Assembly: GCA_030651035.1 (NCBI GenBank)
Contig: JAUSCK010000042.1
Span: 1-51,093, forward strand
DNA from: Elusimicrobiota bacterium
Lineage (GTDB): Bacteria > Elusimicrobiota > Elusimicrobia > Elusimicrobiales > UBA9959
DNA length: 51,093 bases
Reading direction: 5' to 3'
Position numbers and translations under genes: made by a program. Below the pieces are notes generated by a model. It searched no databases, had not been told where the DNA came from, and worked only from the letters and a program-made list of their open reading frames with translations. Positions 1-8,827 of the stretch are shown one piece after another (positions within the stretch are counted from its first letter, which is position 1; each line of letters starts with the position of its first letter).

Positions 1-594
1 GTAAGCATCACGGCACTGTCCGTGCTGTTCAACGCCATGGCCGCTTACGCCTTCGCCAAGCTCAGGTTCCCCGGCCGGGAAAAGCTGTTCGCCCTGCTGC
101 TGGTCACCATGATGGTCCCGGGCCAGGTCACGATGCTGCCGGTATTCCTTATCCTTAAATCCATGGGCCTGCTAAATTCCTACGCCGGGCTTGTGATCCC
201 CGGCTCGGCCGCGGTCTTCGCCATCTTCATGATACGCCAGTTCATGATGGAGATCCCTGAAGAGATCCTCGAGGCGGCCCGCATAGACGGCTTCTCGGAG
301 TTCGCTATTTTCTGGCGCATCATGCTGCCGCTGTGCAGGCCGATAATCGCCACGCTGACCGTGTTCAGCTTCATAGGCGCGTGGAACGATTTCCTGTGGC
401 CGCTGATCATCATGCTGCGCGAGGACAAGTACACGCTGCCCGTGGCTTTGGCCAGCGTGAACGGGCAGTATAACACCGACTGGGGCCTGCTGATGGCGGG
501 CGCCGTGGTGGTGGTGGTGCCGGCGGTCATCATCTTCCTGATGGCGCAAAAACATTATATAAAGGGCATAGCCGCGGGCGCGGTTAAAGGCTGA
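1..594 (+). CDS. Carbohydrate ABC transporter permease, MalG/UgpE type (5' end outside window)
   Basis: The reading frame is open from base 1, so the start lies upstream and about 197 C-terminal residues are visible. The protein is an inner-membrane subunit that would move a sugar or oligosaccharide through an ABC importer. The cytoplasmic EAA loop that docks on the ATPase is seen as EAARIDGFSEFAIFWRIMLP (about residues 93-112 of the visible part), and at least four hydrophobic segments surround it. The stop is followed three bases later by the start of the GH94 gene, so the genes form one transcription unit. The ATPase gene three genes downstream (5327-6391) is the obvious partner; the binding protein and second permease are presumably upstream. 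The fold and family are clear, the transported sugar is not. A beta-linked oligosaccharide is inferred from the adjacent glycosidase and phosphorylase. Confidence 0.93.
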   Translation, partial: VSITALSVLFNAMAAYAFAKLRFPGREKLFALLLVTMMVPGQVTMLPVFLILKSMGLLNSYAGLVIPGSAAVFAIFMIRQFMMEIPEEILEAARIDGFSEFAIFWRIMLPLCRPIIATLTVFSFIGAWNDFLWPLIIMLREDKYTLPVALASVNGQYNTDWGLLMAGAVVVVVPAVIIFLMAQKHYIKGIAAGAVKG

Positions 595-597
595 ACG

Positions 598-2946
598 ATG
601 CTTAAAAACAAATACGGTCATTTTTCCGACGGCGGAGCTTCCTACACCGTCACCGACTGGCGCACCCCCAGGCCCTGGATAAACGTTATCTCCAACGGCC
701 AGTGGGGCGTGACCGTTTCACAGGCCGGGGGGGGCTACTCCTGGCTCGAGCATTCCATGCTCAACCGCATCACCCGCTGGCAGCAGGACACCGTGGGCGA
801 CCATTGCGGCAAATTCCTGCTGCTGCGCGATAACGATACCGGGCGCTCCTGGTCGATAACGCCGCAGCCGCTCAAGCCGGCCTTCCAGAAATACAGCTGC
901 GTCCACGGGATGGGCTATACGGTTTTCAACACCCAGGCCTTCGGAATAGAAGCGGAATGGACCATCTTCGTGCCCCAGGACATGAAGTGCGAAGTCTGGA
1001 CGCTGAAGCTGAAAAACGTTTCCGGGAAAAAGCGCAATATCTCGCTCGTCAGCTACCTCGAGCTGCTGCTGGGAGTATTTCCCGACTGGCACCGGGAATT
1101 CCACAATCTTTTCGTAAAGACCAGCTTCGATAAAAAGAACAACGCCATACTGGCCGACTCCAACCTGTGGACAGCGCCGCTGCCGGGCGACGCGGGCTGG
1201 AACAAGGGCTGGCCGTTCACGGCCGTTTTCGCCTCCAGCGCCAAACCGTCCTCTTTCACCTGCGACAAGGAAGAGATCTTCGGCGCGTATAACTCCTGGC
1301 ACGACGCCCGCTTCCTGAAAGAGGGCGGCTCTTTGTCCGGCAGGGTGGGCATGGGCTTCGAGCCTGTGGTCTCAATGAAGTTCGACCTAGAGCTTGCCGC
1401 CGGAGCCTCGAAAGATATCAATTTCATGCTGGGCGCGCTGAAGCACGACACTTTCAAAAAAGACTATCCCGCGTACATGAAAGCCTTGAAGAAACCCCAG
1501 GCGCTGCTGGCTGGAACCAGGGAACATTGGCTTGAGCTGTGCAACAGGTTCAAGGTGAAGACGCCCGAGCCCGCCGTGGACGCCCTGATAAATTACTGGC
1601 TGAAATACCAGACCATCTCCTGCCGCCTGCTGGGCCGGACGGCCTACTACCAGTGCGGCGGCGCGTTCGGCTTCAGGGACCAGCTGCAGGACAGCCAGCT
1701 CTACCTGGTCCTGGACCCGGCCAAGACCAAAGCGCAGATAAAAGAACATTCCACCCACCAGAAGAAAGACGGGACCGTGCAGCACTGGTGGCATCCGATC
1801 TCGGAGGAAGGGCGTTTCACCGACATCTCCGACGATCTGCTGTGGCTGCCGTTCGTAGTGGCCGGCTATCTGCAGGAGACGGATGATTACGGCATCCTCA
1901 AAGAAAAAGCCGCCTACTACGACGGAGGCTCCGGCACCATTTACGAGCATTGCCTGGCTTCTATAGAGCGCGTCCTTAAGCGCCTGAGCCCGCGCGGGCT
2001 TACGCTTATGGGCGAAGGGGACTGGAACGACGGGCTGAACGGCGTCGGCGTAAATTGGAAGGGCGAGTCCGTCTGGCTGGCGCAGTTCTTCGTGCACGTG
2101 CTTAATTCCTTCACTGAAATTTGCGCCAAGGCTGATAAAGGCAACAAGCTGGCCCCGCACTTTGGCCCTTTCGGAAAAAGTGCGGGGCGGGCCGCGCGCT
2201 ACAGGCTCGAGTCGGAGAAGCTGAAGAAAGCCCTGATGAAACACGCTTTTAAGGGCGACCGGTTCATGCTCGCCACAAAAGACAGCGGAGAGGTGCTGGG
2301 CGCAGAATCCTGCAGACAGGGTAAGATCCACCTCAATCCCCAGACCTGGGCGGTGATAAGCGGCGTGGTGGAAGGCGCGCAGGCCAAAAAACTGCTTGCG
2401 GTCACCGAAAAGCGGCTTTACCGCGATTACGGCGTGCTGCTGTTCACTCCGGCCTATTCGGTGGTGGACAAGAATATCGGCTACCTCACCCGCTACGCCC
2501 CCGGCATACGTGAGAACGGCGGCGTCTACACCCACGCGGCCACCTGGGCCATCTGGGCGCAGGCGCTGGCCGGCAATACCGCTAAAGTTTACGATACCGT
2601 GGCCCGGCTGTGCCCGCCGCTGCTGTCAATGAAAGACGCCGACAGATACAAAGGCGAGCCTTATGTGACCCCCGGCAATATAGAAGGCCCCGAATCCATC
2701 CACGAAGGCAAGGGCGCCTGGACCTGGTACAGCGGCTCTTCCGCCTGGCTGTTCAAGTGCATAACGGAGCGGTTGCTGGGCGTGCGCGTCGAGAACGGCA
2801 AGATCGTAGTGGACCCCAAACTGCCCGCGCACTGGGACGGCTTCACTATGGAGCGGCTGGTGCGCGGCAAGCGGACACGCATTACCGTAGGCAAACCCGC
2901 AGGCATAGTGACCGACAACTATAAGATCAAAACGGAGCTCCTGTGA
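598..2946 (+). CDS. GH94 family glycoside phosphorylase (cellobiose/chitobiose phosphorylase-like)
   Basis: At 782 residues this matches GH94 phosphorylases (about 780-820), inverting cytosolic enzymes that split a beta-glycosidic disaccharide with phosphate to give an alpha-sugar-1-phosphate and a free sugar. The signature GEGDWNDGLN is present; the Asp of WNDG, at about residue 478, is the expected general acid. An N-terminal beta-sandwich region (about 1-280) precedes the (alpha/alpha)6 barrel (about 330-730), and a short C-terminal sandwich contains WYSGSSAWLFKC. The ATG follows the permease stop by three bases and its own stop overlaps the next gene. A 37-bp palindrome (2152-2188) lies within the frame and encodes APHFGPFGKSAG at about residues 519-530. 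This looks like an inserted loop in the barrel. Substrate preference (cellobiose, chitobiose, cellodextrin or another) cannot be read from sequence alone. Confidence 0.92.
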   Translation: MLKNKYGHFSDGGASYTVTDWRTPRPWINVISNGQWGVTVSQAGGGYSWLEHSMLNRITRWQQDTVGDHCGKFLLLRDNDTGRSWSITPQPLKPAFQKYSCVHGMGYTVFNTQAFGIEAEWTIFVPQDMKCEVWTLKLKNVSGKKRNISLVSYLELLLGVFPDWHREFHNLFVKTSFDKKNNAILADSNLWTAPLPGDAGWNKGWPFTAVFASSAKPSSFTCDKEEIFGAYNSWHDARFLKEGGSLSGRVGMGFEPVVSMKFDLELAAGASKDINFMLGALKHDTFKKDYPAYMKALKKPQALLAGTREHWLELCNRFKVKTPEPAVDALINYWLKYQTISCRLLGRTAYYQCGGAFGFRDQLQDSQLYLVLDPAKTKAQIKEHSTHQKKDGTVQHWWHPISEEGRFTDISDDLLWLPFVVAGYLQETDDYGILKEKAAYYDGGSGTIYEHCLASIERVLKRLSPRGLTLMGEGDWNDGLNGVGVNWKGESVWLAQFFVHVLNSFTEICAKADKGNKLAPHFGPFGKSAGRAARYRLESEKLKKALMKHAFKGDRFMLATKDSGEVLGAESCRQGKIHLNPQTWAVISGVVEGAQAKKLLAVTEKRLYRDYGVLLFTPAYSVVDKNIGYLTRYAPGIRENGGVYTHAATWAIWAQALAGNTAKVYDTVARLCPPLLSMKDADRYKGEPYVTPGNIEGPESIHEGKGAWTWYSGSSAWLFKCITERLLGVRVENGKIVVDPKLPAHWDGFTMERLVRGKRTRITVGKPAGIVTDNYKIKTELL
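2152..2188. repeat. Coding palindrome, copy 1 (in GH94 gene)
   Basis: Perfect 12-bp inverted repeat, arm GCCCCGCACTTT, arms at 2152-2163 and 2177-2188, with a 13-nt loop beginning GGCC and ending CGGAA. It is translated in frame as APHFGPFGKSAG. It is one of five related copies in the window; see the findings. Confidence 0.9.
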
Positions 2947-5315
2947 AACCTTTAACCATCCCCGAAATGCGCGGCGGGAATTTCATCCTGAACGGCAAGC
3001 CGGTTTTTATTTACTCCGGAGAATTCCATTACTTCAGGTGCGACCCCAAAGACTGGCCCGAGAGGCTGGCAAGGGCCAAAGAAGCCGGCCTCAACGCCGT
3101 GGCCTCCTACATACCCTGGCGCTGGCACGAGGTGAAAGAAGGGGCTTTCGATTTCACCGGAAAAACGCACCCGCGCAGGAACCTCGTTGAATTTCTGCGC
3201 CTGGTCTCCGAAAGCGGCCTCTATTTTATTCCGCGCATCGGCCCGGTCTCGAACGGGGAAATGATGAACGAAGGGCTGCCCGACTGGCTGTCGGAGAAAT
3301 ACCCCGGGGTATTCCTGGCCGCCAACGAGGGAAAAACCATACACCACCAGTCGCCGCCCGCCTATAACAGCCCGCAATTCCTTGCCAAGGTGCAGGCCTG
3401 GTACGAAAAGCTGGTCCCGCTGCTTACCGCGTCGCAATACCCGGCCGGGAACATACCTTTTTTCCAGCTCTGCAACGAAATCGGCATGATAAACTGGCTG
3501 GGCAAGATCGGCGATTACGCGCCCTATTCCGACAGGATGTACCGGGACTTCCTTAAGAAAAGATACGGCAGCATTGGCAAGCTCAATTCGGCATATAGCA
3601 CTGCCCATAAGGGCTTCCCCGAGATCAGGCAGCCCGCCAACAAGCTTGAGGAAGGGAACCTGCGCTGCCTGCTGGACTGGGGGGACTACTACAAGGAATA
3701 TTACGCCGTTTATTTCGCGAAACTCCATTCCATGGCGAGGAAGCTCGGCGTCCGGACACCCGTGCTGGCCAATATCCCGCAGTTCTACGACTATGACCTG
3801 CGCGGCCGCGGCATCTACTCCCCGACCACAACGATAAAGTTCGGCAAGTTCGCCGAGAAAGTCCCAGGCGTCATTTTCGGGGGCGCGTACCAGATGCGCC
3901 GCCTGGATTACGAGAACTTCCACGACATAGCCATCACCACCGCCGTGGTGAAGAGCATAACCCCGGAAGGTTCGCCCGTCGTCTGCGCCGAGCTTCAGAC
4001 CGGCGTCTTAAGCGACAAGCCCAGGCTTTACCCTGCCGACGTCGAGCTTAACCTGAAAACCACCTTCATGAGCGGCGTTAACGGTCTGAACTGCTACATG
4101 TTCGCCGGCGGAACAAATGAAGGAGGCGTGGGCCAGTTCGGCCTTTACCACGAGTGGCAGGCCCCGGTGGCCTCCGACGGCCGGCTGCGCAGCCATTTCA
4201 GGAGCCTGGCTAAGTTCGGAGAATTTATTAACGGGATAGGCGCCTCCGCCGCGGCCATGCCGCCGGCCGCCGACCTGGACCTCGGGTTCTACGGCGAGTA
4301 CTACAATACCGAATACCTCGACGGCCCGATGGCCGACAAGATGTTCGCGGTCAGGAACGAATTCTTCTTCGACGGGCTCGCCCGCCAGGCATACCTGGCA
4401 GGATACCAGACCGGCCTGGTAGACATAAAGAATAGCCCGTCAATAAAAGCCCCGGCGCTGGCGGTTTTTTCTACCATGTTCATGGACGCGGCATCCCAGC
4501 ACAAGCTCTTTGACTATGTGAACAAGGGGGGGAAACTGCTTTTTTGCGGTGAGAGCCTCCTTATGAACGAAGGCGGGAAGCCCTGCTCTCCTTTCCTTGA
4601 CTCACTCGGGCTTAAGGCTGAAAAGATCGGGAAGGTCCGCACCGTGGAATTCCTCGGAAGGGAAACCTACCTGCACAACCAGGATATCAACACTTTCAGC
4701 GGCCTGCTGCACGACGACAAGGTTATAGCCGTTTATAAAGGCAAGCCGTGCGGGATAGTGCGCCTGGTGGGCAAAGGCGCCTTGTGCCTTTTAGGCTTCC
4801 ACTTCTCCGACAAGTTCGATTATTTCAAGCCGGCCTTCGACGATGTCTGCCGCGAGCTGGGAGTGAAAAAGAGCGTCAGCACCGGCGGCTACGATCTTAT
4901 AACCATGCTGCGCCGGGACAAGGATTCCGGGTTCCTGCTCATAGCGAATTACCACGACGACGTGACCCCGGGACGGATCGCCGTCGAGCTTGACGGTGAC
5001 AAGCTAGAATTCCCGCTGCTGATGAGGAACAGGTCCGCCGTTATCGTCCCGCTGCATTACAAGCTGAAAACCGGAAGCGTGATCCGCTACGCCACCTGCG
5101 AGATCACCTCGGTTAACTACCTGAGCCAGGGGATGGAGCTCAGCTACAATACGGCATCGGTGGAAAGGGATGTGATAGAGCTCACGGCAATGAGCGTCTC
5201 CTCCGTCACCGCTGAAGGAGCCAAGGTCGGCGTACACGGTCATGACGCCGGCGTAACGCTCAAAATACGGCACAAGCCCGGCAGCACCGGCGGGAAACTG
5301 ACGATCTACTATTGA
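2943..5315 (+). CDS. GH35-type beta-galactosidase
   Basis: A 790-residue enzyme with the GH35 catalytic barrel at its N terminus (about 8-420): FIYSGEFHYFRCDPKDW near residue 22, then a conserved long (beta/alpha)8 pattern. FFQLCNEIG carries the candidate acid/base Glu179, and VVCAELQTG carries the candidate nucleophile Glu350. The C-terminal half (about 430-790) looks like accessory beta domains of GH35/GH42 proteins. No signal peptide is seen, so it should act in the cytosol on imported oligosaccharide, releasing terminal beta-galactose. Translation starts at GTG 2943, which overlaps the GH94 stop by four bases (GTGA); coupling is likely. With the phosphorylase it would trim and then phosphorolyse one imported beta-glycan. 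GH42 is the main alternative assignment; the catalytic residues are placed by pattern, not by alignment. Confidence 0.85.
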   Translation: MKPLTIPEMRGGNFILNGKPVFIYSGEFHYFRCDPKDWPERLARAKEAGLNAVASYIPWRWHEVKEGAFDFTGKTHPRRNLVEFLRLVSESGLYFIPRIGPVSNGEMMNEGLPDWLSEKYPGVFLAANEGKTIHHQSPPAYNSPQFLAKVQAWYEKLVPLLTASQYPAGNIPFFQLCNEIGMINWLGKIGDYAPYSDRMYRDFLKKRYGSIGKLNSAYSTAHKGFPEIRQPANKLEEGNLRCLLDWGDYYKEYYAVYFAKLHSMARKLGVRTPVLANIPQFYDYDLRGRGIYSPTTTIKFGKFAEKVPGVIFGGAYQMRRLDYENFHDIAITTAVVKSITPEGSPVVCAELQTGVLSDKPRLYPADVELNLKTTFMSGVNGLNCYMFAGGTNEGGVGQFGLYHEWQAPVASDGRLRSHFRSLAKFGEFINGIGASAAAMPPAADLDLGFYGEYYNTEYLDGPMADKMFAVRNEFFFDGLARQAYLAGYQTGLVDIKNSPSIKAPALAVFSTMFMDAASQHKLFDYVNKGGKLLFCGESLLMNEGGKPCSPFLDSLGLKAEKIGKVRTVEFLGRETYLHNQDINTFSGLLHDDKVIAVYKGKPCGIVRLVGKGALCLLGFHFSDKFDYFKPAFDDVCRELGVKKSVSTGGYDLITMLRRDKDSGFLLIANYHDDVTPGRIAVELDGDKLEFPLLMRNRSAVIVPLHYKLKTGSVIRYATCEITSVNYLSQGMELSYNTASVERDVIELTAMSVSSVTAEGAKVGVHGHDAGVTLKIRHKPGSTGGKLTIYY

Positions 5316-5326
5316 GAGGATACTTT

Positions 5327-6391
5327 ATGGCTGAAGTTGAATTGACTAACATTTCCAAGACTTTCGACGGGGCTCCGCGCCCGGTCCTGCATGACATTTC
5401 GTTTACGGTCAAAGACACCGAGTTCGTTTCGCTGCTGGGCCCTTCCGGCTGCGGGAAAACCACCCTGCTGAGGATAATAGCCGGGCTGGAGGAGCAGACC
5501 GCCGGCAATGTTTCCATAGGCGCCCTCGACATGACCCGGGTAGCCCCGCGCGACAGGGACATGGCTTTCGTGTTCCAGAACTACGCGCTCTACCCGCATT
5601 TTTCGGTGGAAGATAATATCTCGCTCGGGCTCAGGCTGAGGAAAATACCCGGGCCCGAGATCGAGACCAGGGTGAAAGCCACTACCGAAATGCTCGGCCT
5701 CGAGGCGCTGCTGGAGCGCAAGCCGCGCGCGCTGAGCGGCGGACAGCGGCAGAGGGTCGCGCTGGCCCGCGCGCTGGTGCGCAACCCTAAAGTCTTCCTG
5801 CTCGACGAGCCGCTCAGCAACCTGGACGCCAAGCTGCGGGACAAGACCCGGGGGGAGCTCAGGCTGCTTTTCAAGAAAGTGAAGGGCACGGTCATCTATG
5901 TCACCCACGACCAGATAGAGGCTATGACCATGTCCGACAAAATAGTGATACTGCAGGAGGGGAAGATACAGCAGGTGGGCACCCCGAACGAGATCTACGA
6001 GAAGCCGGCCAATATCTTCGTCGCCACCTTTATCGGGACGCCGCAGATGAATATCCTGACAAAAAAGGAAATGCAGGCGATGGGCTGCGCCCTGACCGGC
6101 GCGGAGGCCGGCCTGGAAGACCTTACCTGCGGGATACGCCCCGAAGACCTGGAAGCGTCCGCAGAGCCGCGCCAGGGCTGGGTAGAGGCTGCGGTGGACC
6201 TGTGCGAGCCTACCGGTGCGCTTACTACGCTTACCCTTTCTGCCGCCGGAACCACGCTACGCTGCTCTACCACGCTGAAATGGCCGCTGACCCAGACCCG
6301 CGCCTGGTTCACTTTTAAACGCGAGCATATGCATTTCTTCAGCTCCGCCGAAGGCACCCGGATAAATTATTCACATGGATATACAGGATAG
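5327..6391 (+). CDS. Sugar ABC transporter ATPase, MalK/UgpC/MsmK type
   Basis: This is the cytosolic motor subunit that powers the sugar importer. Walker A is GPSGCGKTT (residues 38-46), the ABC signature is LSGGQRQRVALARAL, Walker B is FLLDEPLSNLD, and the switch His is in VTHDQIEAM. A C-terminal TOBE-like regulatory region follows (about 240-354). ATG 5327 is preferred over the upstream TTG 5312 because GAGAGGA (5314-5320) sits six bases before it. The length of 354 is slightly short for the family (about 360-370). The last codons run into an inverted repeat (6373-6437) that also supplies the TAG stop, so the natural C terminus may have been replaced. It is the last gene of the GH94/GH35 operon and probably works with the permease at 1-594. 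In some bacteria such ATPases serve several sugar importers. Confidence 0.95.
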   Translation: MAEVELTNISKTFDGAPRPVLHDISFTVKDTEFVSLLGPSGCGKTTLLRIIAGLEEQTAGNVSIGALDMTRVAPRDRDMAFVFQNYALYPHFSVEDNISLGLRLRKIPGPEIETRVKATTEMLGLEALLERKPRALSGGQRQRVALARALVRNPKVFLLDEPLSNLDAKLRDKTRGELRLLFKKVKGTVIYVTHDQIEAMTMSDKIVILQEGKIQQVGTPNEIYEKPANIFVATFIGTPQMNILTKKEMQAMGCALTGAEAGLEDLTCGIRPEDLEASAEPRQGWVEAAVDLCEPTGALTTLTLSAAGTTLRCSTTLKWPLTQTRAWFTFKREHMHFFSSAEGTRINYSHGYTG

Positions 6392-6437
6392 ACAGGATAA
6401 AGAAAAGTAAAATCCTGTATATCCTGTCCATCCATGT
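6373..6437. repeat. Inverted repeat built of 9-bp modules; possible terminator
   Basis: The left arm is ACATGGAT (6373-6380), ATACAGGAT (6381-6389) and AGACAGGAT (6390-6398). The loop is 13 A-rich bases (6399-6411). The right arm, read as its complement, is ACATGGAT, GGACAGGAT, ATACAGGAT. The two 9-mers are therefore in swapped order between the arms, and the stem pairs either way. The left arm provides the last codons and stop of the ATPase gene. The nearest gene downstream is at 6526. Confidence 0.85.
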
Positions 6438-6525
6438 TAAAACTCTTAGCTCCTGGTTTATAAATTAATTATAAAATTTAAGCGCGGGATGCATAGATGG
6501 CTATTTTTCAGACTATGGACAACAA

Positions 6526-7560
6526 ATGACACAACCGGATATCAGGGATTTCACAAGGCAGGAACTGGCGGGGACGCTGATCTCGCTCGGCGAAAAAGGG
6601 TCACGGGTCGACAAGGTCTTCAACTTCCTGTACAGGAAGGGCGCTGAAAGTTTCGACGTCATGGCCGGCGTACAGGAAGGGCTTAAAACCAGGCTGGCCG
6701 CCCTATATTCCCTCGCGCCGGCTCCCGCGATAGAAAAACGGGTCTCGGCAATAGATAAAACGACCAAGCTGCTTTTCACGTTCCCCGACGGCGCAAAGGC
6801 CGAGAGCGTGGTCCTGTTCAATAAAAAAACTATCTCGGCCTGCATCTCCTCCCAGTCCGGCTGCGCCTGCGGCTGCACCTTTTGCGCCACAGGCGGACTC
6901 GGGTTCAAACGCGACCTCAGGCCGCACGAGATACTGGCGCAGTTCGCGGCGTGCCGGCGGGAGGCCGGCAGGACGCTGGACAGCGTGCTGTTCATGGGGA
7001 TGGGGGAACCTTTTTTAAACTGGGCGAACGTCAAAAAGAGCGTCCTGATCCTTTCCGACAACAAGGGCTATAATTTTCCGCAGACAAGGATAACGGTCTC
7101 AACGGTGGGCGTAGTTCCCGTAATAAGGGAGCTGGCCGAGTCGCGCCTTGAAATAAGGCTGGCGATATCGCTCATAACCGCCGACGAGAAGCAGCGCGCG
7201 GAGCTGACGCCCATGGCTAAAAGATATTCTTTGCGCGAGATCATAGGGGCCGCGCGGTATTACACCGACAGGACGAAGAAAATGGTCTTTTTAGAGTACA
7301 TCGTCTTCGACGGGCTGAACGATTCGCCGCAGGACGCCCGGAAGCTCCTCGCCCTGGTAAAAGACGTGCCCTGCAAAGTGAATCTCATAATGTACAACCC
7401 GGCGGGGGGAGCGGCTTTCACTCCGGGCCGTTTTGAAAAGGGAAAAGAGTTCCAGAACATCATGGTGGAGGCCGGGATACGGACGCACATGCGCCGTGAA
7501 AAAGGCACCGACATCGCCGCCGCCTGCGGCCAGCTCGCGGCCGGCCCGGAAGCGTCCTGA
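6526..7560 (+). CDS. rlmN: RlmN, dual-specificity 23S rRNA/tRNA adenine-C2 methyltransferase
   Basis: A 344-residue radical SAM enzyme that adds a methyl group to C2 of A2503 in 23S rRNA and A37 in tRNA. The [4Fe-4S] triad is C113-x3-C117-x2-C120 in SGCACGCTFCATG, the GMGEP SAM motif follows (FMGMGEPF), and the C-terminal methyl-carrier Cys334 is in DIAAACGQL. The N-terminal helical accessory domain (about 1-90) is present. The extended motif and length fit RlmN rather than the resistance enzyme Cfr, although Cfr shares the fold. The ATG has no clear Shine-Dalgarno sequence. It lies about 90 bases beyond the inverted repeat that closes the sugar operon, so it probably has its own promoter in the AT-rich stretch at 6440-6500. 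Confidence 0.95.
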   Translation: MTQPDIRDFTRQELAGTLISLGEKGSRVDKVFNFLYRKGAESFDVMAGVQEGLKTRLAALYSLAPAPAIEKRVSAIDKTTKLLFTFPDGAKAESVVLFNKKTISACISSQSGCACGCTFCATGGLGFKRDLRPHEILAQFAACRREAGRTLDSVLFMGMGEPFLNWANVKKSVLILSDNKGYNFPQTRITVSTVGVVPVIRELAESRLEIRLAISLITADEKQRAELTPMAKRYSLREIIGAARYYTDRTKKMVFLEYIVFDGLNDSPQDARKLLALVKDVPCKVNLIMYNPAGGAAFTPGRFEKGKEFQNIMVEAGIRTHMRREKGTDIAAACGQLAAGPEAS

Positions 7561-7592
7561 ACCCGGTCTCACGCCGGCCCTGAACACAAATT

Positions 7593-7616
7593 ATTGCCGC
7601 AAATATATATTTGTGC
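7593..7616. terminator. Hairpin between rlmN and helicase gene
   Basis: GCCGC and GCGGC flank the 14-bp perfect palindrome CAAATATATATTTG, with a two-base bulge. It could fold on either strand. It lacks a clear U-run, so a terminator role is only possible; a protein-binding palindrome is an alternative. Confidence 0.4.
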
Positions 7617-7654
7617 GGCTCAACAGCCTTAACCGTCCGGCTTTCACCGTATAA

Positions 7655-8815
7655 ATGGAACTATCCGAAGACCAGCAAAAGGCGCTTGTAAAGCTCCTGT
7701 CATGGTACAAAGGCCCCGGCAGGAACCGGTTCATTACCCTCGGCGGGTACGCGGGCACCGGCAAGACCACCCTCATCTCCATTTTCAAGAACGAACTGGC
7801 CAAGGCGGAGAAGGGAATTAAAATAGCTTTCTGCAGCTACACCGGCCGCGCCGCGCAGAACCTCAGGAACAAGCTGAAGGAGGCCGGCGCCCTGTGCGCC
7901 AGGGATTCCGTCAGCACCATCCACGGCCTTATCTATACGCCCAGGGAGGACTCCGGCGGGCAGATCGCGGGCTGGGAACGGAAGGACGAGCTGGAGCGCG
8001 ACCTGATCATTGTCGACGAGGCGTCCATGGTGGACGGGCTTATCTGGGGGGACCTGCTTTCTTACGACATACCGATAATAGCGGTCGGGGACCACGGCCA
8101 GCTCCCGCCGATCTCCGGGAAGTTCAATTTAATGGAAGCCCCGGAGATCTTATTGACGCAGATCCACCGGCAGGCCAAAGACAACCCGATAATCAAGGTT
8201 TCCGAATACGCCAGGACCACCGGGCTGGTGCCGGCGAAGAAATACGGGGCCGGCGTGGTGAAATATCTGAAGGAAGACTCCGACGCGCAGGAGAAGACGG
8301 CGGAACTGCTGGAGGCTTATTCAGCCGACACTTTGATCCTGTGCGGCTATAACTCGACGCGGACAAAAATAAATCAGTTCATCCGGGCCTCCCTGGGCTT
8401 TGAAACCCCGGCCCCGGCGCACGGCGACAGGGTTATCTGCCTGCGCAATAACCACGCGAAGGCCGTCTGCAACGGCATGCTGGGGACTATCCTGCACCTC
8501 GCGGCGGCCCGGAAAGACTGGTACAGCGCCGAGATTAAAATGGACGACCGCGAGAAGCCTTACGAGGGGCTTATCTACGCGCCGCAGTTCGGCGCCCGGA
8601 GCGGGATCAATTTCACGAAGGACAGGCAGCTGGCCGCCATGGGCGACCTTTTCGACTTCGGCTACGCCCTGACAGTCCATAAAGCCCAGGGCAGCCAGGC
8701 GAAAAGGGTGGTCATGTTCGAGGAGAGGTTCGCGCAGATGGACGACGAGATGTGGAGGCGCTGGCTGTATACCGGGGTCACCCGCGCCGAAGAGGAACTT
8801 TACCTTTTTGGCTAG
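7655..8815 (+). CDS. SF1B DNA helicase, RecD2/Dda-like
   Basis: A 386-residue ATP-driven DNA translocase. Walker A is GGYAGTGKTT (residues 30-39, Lys37), Walker B is IIVDEASMVDG, motif III is VGDHGQLPP, and the C-terminal motifs are ALTVHKAQGSQ and LYTGVTRAEEELYLF. It is far smaller than RecD2 (about 720) and lacks its N-terminal extension, so it resembles phage T4 Dda or the short exodeoxyribonuclease-V-alpha-like ATPases often found in phages and in bacterial genomes. A role in replication-fork or recombination repair is inferred. It ends 12 bases before the convergent CheC-like gene. The start is taken as the ATG at 7655, which opens the conserved N-terminal pattern; no Shine-Dalgarno sequence is visible upstream. 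Confidence 0.88.
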   Translation: MELSEDQQKALVKLLSWYKGPGRNRFITLGGYAGTGKTTLISIFKNELAKAEKGIKIAFCSYTGRAAQNLRNKLKEAGALCARDSVSTIHGLIYTPREDSGGQIAGWERKDELERDLIIVDEASMVDGLIWGDLLSYDIPIIAVGDHGQLPPISGKFNLMEAPEILLTQIHRQAKDNPIIKVSEYARTTGLVPAKKYGAGVVKYLKEDSDAQEKTAELLEAYSADTLILCGYNSTRTKINQFIRASLGFETPAPAHGDRVICLRNNHAKAVCNGMLGTILHLAAARKDWYSAEIKMDDREKPYEGLIYAPQFGARSGINFTKDRQLAAMGDLFDFGYALTVHKAQGSQAKRVVMFEERFAQMDDEMWRRWLYTGVTRAEEELYLFG

Positions 8816-8827
8816 GACCGCGGACCG

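Noticed and set aside
6526-7560. Cfr resistance methyltransferase
   Set aside because: Length, N-terminal region and motif context fit the housekeeping RlmN; nothing indicates a mobile resistance gene.
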